This document shows positions 34,124-41,123 of a stretch of DNA of 64,000 nucleotides, in pieces. The stretch lies in contig NZ_CP094534.1 of NCBI RefSeq assembly GCF_022811645.1, positions 1,178,001-1,242,000 on the forward strand. Direction: 5' to 3'. The notes beneath the pieces were generated by a model. That model worked only from the letters and a program-made list of their open reading frames with translations. It did no database searches and was not told the origin of the DNA. Origin of the DNA: Hymenobacter monticola (GTDB lineage Bacteria; Bacteroidota; Bacteroidia; Cytophagales; Hymenobacteraceae). A program made the position numbers and the translations under genes. Each line of letters starts with the position of its first letter. The stretch's first letter is position 1.

Positions 34124-35320
34124 TCAGCACCCCAGCACGCGTCGGTATAAGGCCCCAAATTGCTGCCCAACTGCTGCGTACCCAAACCGGGCGGCTACCG
34201 TGGCGGCCATGCCGGCAGCATCGGCGGGCTGCCTTTCAGCATCGGCCAACAGTTTTGCCAAGGCCGAGGCCAGGGCCGCTTCGTCGCCGGCCGCCACCAG
34301 TTGGCCGAAGGGGCTGCCGTCGGGCACCAGCTCGGGCACGCCGCCCACGCGGGTGGCCACCACGGGCAAGCCACTGGCTTGGGCCTCGATGAGCACACAG
34401 GGCAGGTTTTCGACGTTGGAAAACAGGACGAAGCCGGTGGCTTGGCGCATTTCAGCGGCCACGGCCGGGTGGTCCAGCTTGCCCATAAACACGGCCGTGC
34501 TATCGGCCAACAGGCCCAGGTCGGCGGCTGTTTGCCGCACCTGCGCTTCGTCGGGTCCGTAGCCGGCGATGCGCAGGCGCAGGCCCGGCCACGCGGCCCG
34601 CAGCCCGGCCACAGCGCGCAGCAAGCCGCACAGGTTTTTGGCCGCTTCGTTGAAGGCCGCCACGTGCAACAGCGTGCGTCCGGGCTGCGGAACAGCAGCC
34701 GAAGCCGGGTGAAAAAGCGCCGTATCCACCACGTTGGGAATTACCACCGAAACCGGGTTGGCAGCCCCCAGCGCGGCCAAGGCGTCGCGCAGGTTGGCGC
34801 TCACGGTGTGCAGGGCCGCCGCGCGTCGTACCACCGCGCCCGTCAGCCAGCGGCGCAGCCTTGTGATGCCGGATGCCCGCGGCGGCAGGTAGCGCGTCCA
34901 GTGCTCGGTGATGACGAAGGGAATGCCGCGCACGGCCTGCAGTGCCCAGGCAAACAGGCCTGTGCGCAGCAACACGTGCACGTGCACCGCGTCGGGCGCT
35001 TGGCCGCCCCAGTGCCGCCGCAGCCGCCGGTAGCCCCGCAGCAAGCACCAGAAATACAGCAGCAGCTTCAGCGGCTTATCCACGAAGCCGATGCCTGTGG
35101 GCGCGGCGCGATAGTAGTAGCGCAGCGTGGGCACGGGGCCGGTGAAGTCCTCCTCCGCGTCAATTAGCCCCGGCAGCGGGCCGCGCGCCACGGCCGCAAA
35201 CAGCACCGCGCCCTCCACTCCGCCAAATTCCGCAATGGCCGCCACGTGCCGGCCCACGAAGTCGCCGTCCTGGTCGTCGTAGCGGTTGGGGTACCACTTG
35301 GGAAGGTGGAGAATTTTCAA
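34124..35320 (-). CDS. GT4-family glycosyltransferase
   Basis: This 398-residue GT-B glycosyltransferase begins 'KILHLPKWYPNRYDDQDGDF', a typical N-terminus of Bacteroidota GT4 enzymes. The Glyco_transf_4 and Glycos_transf_1 signatures are 'VVIPNVVDTALF', 'LLHVAAFNEAAKNLCGLLRA', and the donor-binding segment 'GFVLFSNVENLPCVLIEAQASG' with its EX7E-like Glu. The start codon is TTG at 35320, since the conserved first strand begins immediately after it and no ATG precedes it in frame. It lies 11 bases after the HNH gene stop and upstream of the flippase, so all four genes from 37322 down to 32792 may be co-transcribed. The sugar donor and acceptor are unknown. Confidence 0.88.
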   Translation of the reverse strand: MKILHLPKWYPNRYDDQDGDFVGRHVAAIAEFGGVEGAVLFAAVARGPLPGLIDAEEDFTGPVPTLRYYYRAAPTGIGFVDKPLKLLLYFWCLLRGYRRLRRHWGGQAPDAVHVHVLLRTGLFAWALQAVRGIPFVITEHWTRYLPPRASGITRLRRWLTGAVVRRAAALHTVSANLRDALAALGAANPVSVVIPNVVDTALFHPASAAVPQPGRTLLHVAAFNEAAKNLCGLLRAVAGLRAAWPGLRLRIAGYGPDEAQVRQTAADLGLLADSTAVFMGKLDHPAVAAEMRQATGFVLFSNVENLPCVLIEAQASGLPVVATRVGGVPELVPDGSPFGQLVAAGDEAALASALAKLLADAERQPADAAGMAATVAARFGYAAVGQQFGALYRRVLGC

Positions 35321-35331
35321 AACGTTGAAAA

Positions 35332-36084
35332 CTAATCGAGCAAGTCAACAGGCACGTATTCTACTACAGGGTCCATCGACCGCATCAACTGAGTAAATGG
35401 TAATTGACGAGACAGCAACGTTCGCAATTCGCGCTTGGCATTAGCCAGCCGTTGCGGATTTCCACTGAGCTGCGCCTGTTGAAACCGCAAAATTGCCTGC
35501 GTTACTGCGTGGTATTGCTTGGCGATAGCTACGCGCAAATGCTTTGTGTTTAAGCGAGATGCCTCATCGCCTATTCGACCATTATGTAAGAGGTTCAGTA
35601 AGTCGGCCGTGTTCTGTGCAGCTTGGTCGGCGGGGTCAGCAGCCTCAAAAAAGGGGTCGCGCCCCAATGGCCCGATAGTCGCTTCCAGCCTCCGTTCTAC
35701 ATTATCCTGACAAGGGTCGAGCAAGCCGCCGGCCGGCCATTGGCGCGGGCGCATCATGTTAGCCTTGTGCGCGGCCGGAAACAGGTTGTTCCAATCAAAT
35801 TTTAGTGCCGGGTTCTGATTAACCGGCACGAAGTGGTCCACGTCCATTTCGTAGGAACTGCCGTGCCACTGTTCCGTCAGGTAGCATTTGCTGAAGAAGT
35901 ACGTATCGAAGGCTTGCAGCACATCGGAGCCCCGGTAGCTGCCGGGCTTGGCGGGCAGGGGTACCGTGGCCGGGTCGGGCGCGGCGGCACAGGCGGCCGC
36001 GTAGGCGGCGCAGTCGGCTACGTATTGCTGCATGGCCGGTGTATTCAGCGAGGCCGGCACGGGCGGGCGCTGGAGACTAATCAT
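35332..36084 (-). CDS. HNH endonuclease, PtuB-like (Septu-like system)
   Basis: This 250-residue protein has an HNH nuclease core at residues 65-130: Cys67 in 'KCYLTEQ', Asp83-His84 in 'MDVDHFVPVN', then 'FDWNNLFPAAHKANMMRP' and 'LLDPCQDNVE'. The order 'DHF.P.......FDWNNL....AN' with a later 'LLDP' is the pattern of the HNH proteins found with PtuA-type ATPases and retrons (TIGR02646-like). The start overlaps the ATPase stop by four bases (ATGA), so translation is probably coupled. No signal peptide is present, so it is cytoplasmic. In Septu systems the ATPase-HNH complex degrades nucleic acid during phage infection. Assignment here rests on motif order and gene pairing, not on a database match. 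Confidence 0.7.
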   Translation of the reverse strand: MISLQRPPVPASLNTPAMQQYVADCAAYAAACAAAPDPATVPLPAKPGSYRGSDVLQAFDTYFFSKCYLTEQWHGSSYEMDVDHFVPVNQNPALKFDWNNLFPAAHKANMMRPRQWPAGGLLDPCQDNVERRLEATIGPLGRDPFFEAADPADQAAQNTADLLNLLHNGRIGDEASRLNTKHLRVAIAKQYHAVTQAILRFQQAQLSGNPQRLANAKRELRTLLSRQLPFTQLMRSMDPVVEYVPVDLLD

Positions 36085-37322
36085 GCGGCCTGCTCCCGTT
36101 GCAAGTGCAGTAATTGGGCCTGCACGTCGAGGCGCAGCACCGGCGACATGTAGCGCCCCTGTTCTGCCAGCAGCTTTTGCATCCGCGCTAGTGCCGCCGC
36201 CCGGTCAGCCATCTGCCCGATTTCGGTTACCTCTTCCAGAATCTTATCCGCCACGTTGGAATACTCGTTTTCCAACCCAAAATGCGTCTGCATCAACTCC
36301 GAAAACGATGAACCGGCCGCTTGGTCGCCCATAGCCTGCCCGGTGCTCAGGTCAAACACCGTGGCATTCTTGATGCTCGACGCCACGGCCGGCGAGTGCG
36401 TGGCCACGATAAATTGCAGGTTGGGAAACAGGTTCGTCAGCAGCGGCAGTATCTGGTACTGCATTTCCAGGTGCAGGTGCGTTTCGGGCTCGTCGATGAG
36501 CACGAAACCGCAAGGGTCGTAGCTGTAGTTGTTGGCTTGCTTGCGCAGCAGGTCCACGCGCATGAGCAATTCAGTGAGGATGCTCAAAAAAGCAGAGAAT
36601 CCAGCGGAAAGCTGGTTGAAGGTGAAGCGACGACCATCGGAAAGGTTGATGTAAAACTCAAAGCTCTCGCGCACGAATTCGAGCTTGGTGCCGGGGTCTT
36701 CAAAGATTTTGGCGAGGGTTTCTTCAAGCTTGGTGAAGAATAGCTCTTGCTGCTTAGCGCCCTCTGATTTGCCTTCCATGGTATCGAATACCTGGAATAC
36801 TTTCTTATTAACCAGATATTGTTTGAAGAATTCGGCTGGGGATTGGTTTGGTTCTGGCTGTAAAAGCTGAGCTTCTAATGTGTCTTCACGGGCGATAGTG
36901 GTAACGTCTTTAACATATACTTTACGTGTAGCTTCAAAAAATGCGAGAATGACTTGTTTATCAATAATAGCAAAGCCATTATATTCTTTGTTATTTCTAC
37001 TAGTAAAGTGTGGCTCGACCTTGTTCAACTTGTCAATTTCACTCTGCCAAATCAAATTGTATTCTGGATTCTGGCCGTTTACTACTGCTTGTTTCAGTTG
37101 GCGAACCTTTACTTTCGCCACTTGCCCATTAGCAGCATCGTGGCGTATTATGCTGACTAAAGCTCTCAGCACCGTCGTCTTCCCCGACCCATTCCGCCCC
37201 GTCAGCACCAAGTGCTTGAACTCCTGGCCCGGCTCGAACAACGGCACGCGCAGGTTCTTCACAGCGTAGGCATCGTTGATGACCAGTTCTTGCAGATAGG
37301 GAAATTCCTGACGGGTAATCAT
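36081..37322 (-). CDS. AAA/ABC-type ATPase, PtuA-like (Septu-like system)
   Basis: This 413-residue ATPase is of the AAA_21/SMC-like type. Walker A is 'GRNGSGKTT' at 42-50, a signature-like 'LSAGFSAFLSIL' precedes Walker B 'FVLIDEPETHLHL' near residue 275, and the H-loop is 'IVATHSPAV' near 305. The insertion between Walker A and the signature (about 70-230) is charged and helical, as in OLD/PtuA-type ATPases. The stretch 36780-37150 is visibly richer in A/T than the flanking genes, a possible sign of transfer. It overlaps the HNH gene by four bases. The start at 37322 fits a -7 box 26 bases upstream; a longer frame to 37382 is not preferred. It is somewhat shorter than typical PtuA as I recall it, so 'Septu-like' is the safe name. 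Confidence 0.75.
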   Translation of the reverse strand: MITRQEFPYLQELVINDAYAVKNLRVPLFEPGQEFKHLVLTGRNGSGKTTVLRALVSIIRHDAANGQVAKVKVRQLKQAVVNGQNPEYNLIWQSEIDKLNKVEPHFTSRNNKEYNGFAIIDKQVILAFFEATRKVYVKDVTTIAREDTLEAQLLQPEPNQSPAEFFKQYLVNKKVFQVFDTMEGKSEGAKQQELFFTKLEETLAKIFEDPGTKLEFVRESFEFYINLSDGRRFTFNQLSAGFSAFLSILTELLMRVDLLRKQANNYSYDPCGFVLIDEPETHLHLEMQYQILPLLTNLFPNLQFIVATHSPAVASSIKNATVFDLSTGQAMGDQAAGSSFSELMQTHFGLENEYSNVADKILEEVTEIGQMADRAAALARMQKLLAEQGRYMSPVLRLDVQAQLLHLQREQAA

Positions 37323-37347
37323 AGAAAACAACGGTTTGGCAGCCTGA

Positions 37348-37355
37348 CAAAGATA
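37348..37355 (-). promoter_or_regulatory. -7 box (TATCTTTG) for the ATPase-HNH genes
   Basis: A match to TAnnTTTG on the minus strand, 25 bases before the ATG at 37322. No -33 TTG at ideal spacing was seen. Confidence 0.4.
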
Positions 37356-37386
37356 AACCCTGTTGTACCTGTATAGGCACAAGCAG

Positions 37387-37424
37387 TTCGGCCCCGGCTC
37401 CGCAATGGCGGAACCGGGGCCGAA
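37387..37424 (-). terminator. Strong hairpin after the TonB-receptor gene
   Basis: A 17-bp stem with one mismatch (TTCGGCCCCGG... / ...CCGGGGCCGAA) and a 4-base loop, 27 bases after the stop at 37451. A U-run is lacking on the minus strand, so it may be a weak or processing hairpin. Confidence 0.55.
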
Positions 37425-37450
37425 GCCATTTATAACCTAGGCCGGAGGTG

Positions 37451-40400
37451 CTAGAACGAATACCGCAGCCCCAGCTGCCCCTGCCAGCGCGAGGCCAGCT
37501 GGTCCACCGAGTAGGTGGCGGGGGTGCCGTAGGTGAAGGCCGGGCGGTTGTAGGTGGCGGCGTTGTAGCCGCTGGCCACCGTGCCGGCGCTGTTGATGTA
37601 GCCCACCTGCGTAAGGCCGGTGCCCAGCGTCGAGTTGAAGGTGTTGGGCACGAAGTACTGGCGGCCCCAGCTGCTGTTCAGCAGGTTGCCGAAGTTGATG
37701 ATGTCGAGCGAAATCTGGATGGTGTGCCCCTTGGGCACGATGCCCGCCTCGTTGGCTTCGAGGCTGCCGAGCTTGGCTTCCAGCATCAGGCGGATATCGG
37801 CCTGGTTGTTCCAGGGGGTGCGGCCGGCGTTGCGCTCGGTGTACTGGCCGCGGCGGGTGCTCAGGTAGCTGTCGCCGTCCACGAAGCTGTTGAAGGCGGC
37901 GTTTTTGGCGGCGTCGAGCAGGTAGGGGCTCTTGTCATCGACGCGGCTCACGATGGCGATGTCGCCGGCCGTGGCCGGGATGTAGGCCAGCTGCACGTTG
38001 TTCTGCTGGCCGTTGCCGAAGTTGTAGTTGGTGTAGGTCCAGGTGAAGGGCGAGCCGCTGGCGTAGGTCAGCACCGAGGTGAAGTAGCCGGTGAAGCGCT
38101 GGGCGAAGTTTTTGTGCACGTTGATGGAAGCCACCACGCGGTGGCGCAGGTCGAAGTTGGAGAAGGCCAGGGCCGGGTCGTTCACGTTCAGGGCCGGGTT
38201 CAGCTCCCAGTTGCTCTGGGGCGAGTTGCGGATGCCGTTGCTGATGTCGTAGCTCTTGCCGTAGGTGTAGGCCACCGAGGCATCAATCAGGTTGTTAATG
38301 GTCTGGCCCACCGAGCCGGTGAGTTGGTAGCGGTAGCCCTGGGTGGTGTTGGTCAGGAAGAAGGCGTTCGAGAAGCCCGAGTTCACGCGGTTGCTGCCGC
38401 CGGCCGGGGCCGAGTACACGGGCGTCTGGGTGGGGCCGTTGGCCAGGTAGGTCACGTTGTCGGTCAGGTTGATGTTCTGGAACTTCACGTCCTGCAAGGT
38501 CTTGGTGTAGAGGCCTTCCACCGAGAAGCGCGTGCCGGTTTTCAGCTTGAAGTCCAGGGCCAGCGACGAGCGCCACACCTTGGGCATCTTGAAGTTGTTG
38601 TCAATCAGGTTCACCTCCGTGGGGCCGTTCTTGGGGTTGGCGGCGTTGTAGTTGGCGGCGGGCAGCTGGGCGTAAATCAGGTTGGGGTCGGTGTTCAGGT
38701 ACACGGTTTTCACGCCGGTGTTCGCCGAAGCCTGAATGTTGTTGTAGTCCACCGAGTTAAAGTTCACGCCGTTGTTGTAATAGGCGTAGCCGAACCAGGC
38801 AAAGGGTACCCGGCCGGTGAAGATGCCCGAGCCGCCGCGTACCACGAAGCTTTGGTCGCCCTTCACGTCGTAGTTGAAGCCCAGGCGGGGCGAAAACTGC
38901 ACCTGGCCCAGGTAGTTGTTGTTCAGCTCGGCCCAGGGCGTGTGGGTGTAGGTCTGGTTCAGGGTGCGGGCGTCGTTCTGCGGGTTGTTCACCAGGGCCG
39001 TGTTCAGGGTGGGCTTGGTGGGCAGCGAAGCGATGTCGAAGCGGATGCCGGGCGTGATTTTCAGGCGGTCGTTCACGTTCCACTCGTCCTGCAGGTAGGC
39101 GCTGTAGAAGTTGATGTTGAAAGCCGCCGAGGGGTTGTTATAGTTGTAAGCGTAGGAGTTGTCGCCCTGCGTGCCGTTGTTGTAGGTACCGCGGATGCGG
39201 CTCGGCCGGTCGTTCAGGAAGTCGTTCACGTTGTTGTACTCGATGCGGCCGTTCCAGGAGTTGATGAAGCCGTAGTCAATGTGGTAGAACTCGTTGTGCG
39301 TGCCCAGCGTGAGGGCGTGCGAACCCACGTAGTAGGTGAAGTTATCGGTCAGCTCAAACGTGCGCTGGCGGGTGTTGAAGATGCTGGCCTCGCGGTCCGA
39401 ACCTAGCAGAATCTGGTTCGAGCCGGCGTAGTAGGTGGCGGTGCCGGGCGTGCCCAGGCTGGTGCCCACGCCGTTAATCTGCACGGCTGGGTAGAGGTTG
39501 CCCTGCCCGCCGATGAGGTCGCGGTAGTCGTGGATGTTGGTGTAGCCCAGAATCAGGTTGTTCGAGAACTTGCTGTTGAAGTTGCTCTTTGCCTCCAGTA
39601 CCGTCGAGTTCTGGATGTTGTGCTGCGTGTAGTCCTGCGAGCCGAACTTGAACAGGCTGCCCGAGCGCTCCAGGTTAGTAGCTTCCGACTTGATGAAGTT
39701 GTGGCGCAGCGCAATGCTGGTTTTCTCGTCCAGGTTCCAATCGAGACGGCCGAAAATCTTGTTGCTGTTCGCGTGGATGTTGTAGTCGTTGTAGTCGCCC
39801 ACGTTGTAGCGGGCGGTGCTCAGGGCCGGCGTGCCGTTGGCGTTGCGCACCACGCCGCCGTTGCCGTCGCTGGTCACGGTGTTGTAGTTGTTCAGCTTGG
39901 CGCTAATCACCTGGGCCAAATCCTGCGTCACCGGCGAGCCGGCCGTGCCGGCGCCGTAGAACTGCGGCTCCTGGCGGCGGGCAATTTCGGCGTTGGTAAA
40001 GAAGAACAGCTTGTTCTTGATAATCGGCCCGCCGATGCGGAAGCCTGTCTGGTAGTCGTGGTAGTCGGAGCCGATGCGGGCCCGGTCGCCGTCAATGCTA
40101 CGGCCGGTCACGTTCTGGTTACGGCCGTAGCCGTACACCGAGCCCGTGAACTCGTTGGTGCCCGAGCGGGTCACGGCGTTCACCGAGCCACCCGTGAAGT
40201 TGCCCAGCTTTACATCGTAAGGCGCTACCGAAGCCTGAATCTCCTGGATGGCATCGAGTGAAATCGGGTTCGAGCGGGCCGAGCCGCCGGGCAGGCCGCT
40301 GGTGCCGCTCTGGCCACCCAGCGAGGGCGAAAAGCCGATGGCGTCGTTGTTCACGGCCCCGTCCAGGGTCACGTTGTTGTAGCGGAACGAGCTGCCCGCG

Positions 40401-40903
40401 AACGAGCCGTTCGAGTTGCGCGGGTCGAGGCGGGTGAAGTCCGACAGGCTGCGCGAGATGGTGGGCAGCTGCTGAATGGCGGCCGAGCCCACGTTGGTGC
40501 CGGCGCCGGTTTTGGTGGCTTGGGTGTTGCCGGTCACCACCACTTCGTTCAGCTGCTGGGTTTCGGTCACCAGCACGAAGTTGAGGCGGGTGGTATTGCC
40601 CAGGGTCAGGAATACGTTGTCAACTTTCTGCTCCTTGAAGCCTACGTAGGTCACCGTCACGGAGTAGGGTCCGCCGGGCGCCAGGTTCGGGATGGTGAAA
40701 CGGCCGTCCATTTCGGTGCCGGTGCCGCGCTTGGTGCCGGTGGGCACGTTGGTGGCCACCACCGTCACCCCAATCAGGTCTTCGCCTTTGTCAGAGGTCA
40801 CCTTGCCGGCCAGCGCGGAGGTGGTTACCTGGGCCATGGCCAGCTGCGAGCAGCCCAACAGCACCAGGAAAAACAACTGCGTAAATGTTTGTCGAATCGA
40901 CAT
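37451..40903 (-). CDS. TonB-dependent receptor (Oar-like, CarboxypepD_reg-like N-terminus)
   Basis: This 1150-residue outer-membrane receptor has a signal peptide ('CSQLAMA|Q'), a carboxypeptidase-regulatory-like beta-sandwich (about 25-110, 'LAGKVTSDKGEDLIGVTVVA'), a plug domain ('LNEVVVTG' onward, 'NVTLDGAVNNDAIGFSPS'), and a large barrel ending in an aromatic residue ('GQLGLRYSF'). The 'GGSVNAVTRSGTNEFTGSVYGYGRNQNVTG' region (split) is typical of Oar-like receptors of Bacteroidota and myxobacteria. These are TonB-driven importers or, for Oar, protein-secretion-related. The start at 40903 gives a clean signal peptide; the longer frame to 41029 does not. It is divergent from another TonB receptor 220 bases away. 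The substrate is unknown. Confidence 0.9.
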   Translation of the reverse strand: MSIRQTFTQLFFLVLLGCSQLAMAQVTTSALAGKVTSDKGEDLIGVTVVATNVPTGTKRGTGTEMDGRFTIPNLAPGGPYSVTVTYVGFKEQKVDNVFLTLGNTTRLNFVLVTETQQLNEVVVTGNTQATKTGAGTNVGSAAIQQLPTISRSLSDFTRLDPRNSNGSFAGSSFRYNNVTLDGAVNNDAIGFSPSLGGQSGTSGLPGGSARSNPISLDAIQEIQASVAPYDVKLGNFTGGSVNAVTRSGTNEFTGSVYGYGRNQNVTGRSIDGDRARIGSDYHDYQTGFRIGGPIIKNKLFFFTNAEIARRQEPQFYGAGTAGSPVTQDLAQVISAKLNNYNTVTSDGNGGVVRNANGTPALSTARYNVGDYNDYNIHANSNKIFGRLDWNLDEKTSIALRHNFIKSEATNLERSGSLFKFGSQDYTQHNIQNSTVLEAKSNFNSKFSNNLILGYTNIHDYRDLIGGQGNLYPAVQINGVGTSLGTPGTATYYAGSNQILLGSDREASIFNTRQRTFELTDNFTYYVGSHALTLGTHNEFYHIDYGFINSWNGRIEYNNVNDFLNDRPSRIRGTYNNGTQGDNSYAYNYNNPSAAFNINFYSAYLQDEWNVNDRLKITPGIRFDIASLPTKPTLNTALVNNPQNDARTLNQTYTHTPWAELNNNYLGQVQFSPRLGFNYDVKGDQSFVVRGGSGIFTGRVPFAWFGYAYYNNGVNFNSVDYNNIQASANTGVKTVYLNTDPNLIYAQLPAANYNAANPKNGPTEVNLIDNNFKMPKVWRSSLALDFKLKTGTRFSVEGLYTKTLQDVKFQNINLTDNVTYLANGPTQTPVYSAPAGGSNRVNSGFSNAFFLTNTTQGYRYQLTGSVGQTINNLIDASVAYTYGKSYDISNGIRNSPQSNWELNPALNVNDPALAFSNFDLRHRVVASINVHKNFAQRFTGYFTSVLTYASGSPFTWTYTNYNFGNGQQNNVQLAYIPATAGDIAIVSRVDDKSPYLLDAAKNAAFNSFVDGDSYLSTRRGQYTERNAGRTPWNNQADIRLMLEAKLGSLEANEAGIVPKGHTIQISLDIINFGNLLNSSWGRQYFVPNTFNSTLGTGLTQVGYINSAGTVASGYNAATYNRPAFTYGTPATYSVDQLASRWQGQLGLRYSF

Positions 40904-40929
40904 AATAATGAGGTTGTTGATTAACGCTG

Positions 40930-40937
40930 CAAAGGTC
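40930..40937 (-). promoter_or_regulatory. -7-like box (GACCTTTG)
   Basis: A near match to TAnnTTTG (G for T at the first position) on the minus strand, 26 bases before the receptor ATG at 40903. Confidence 0.3.
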
Positions 40938-41107
40938 CGGCGGCATTGGGGCGGCCTCACCGTCGGGTGCGTTTCCGAATTGTTGTATTTCACTTTTTGC
41001 CATAACCTGTCGGTAACATTAGCCTTCAAAAACCCGCTTTTTGGGCAGTTCTCGGGCCGTTAATTATTTGGTAATTCAGCGGCAACTTCACCGAAACTTC
41101 ATCTGGG

Positions 41108-41115
41108 TAGTTTTG
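41108..41115 (+). promoter_or_regulatory. -7 box (TAGTTTTG)
   Basis: A match to TAnnTTTG eight bases before the receptor ATG at 41124, implying a very short 5' leader if used. Confidence 0.4.
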
Positions 41116-41123
41116 CTGCCCGA

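Noticed and set aside
37322..37382. Longer start of the PtuA-like ATPase.
   Set aside because: The added residues ('CLYRYNRVYLCQAAK') are unlike the family and contain the likely promoter box at 37348-37355.
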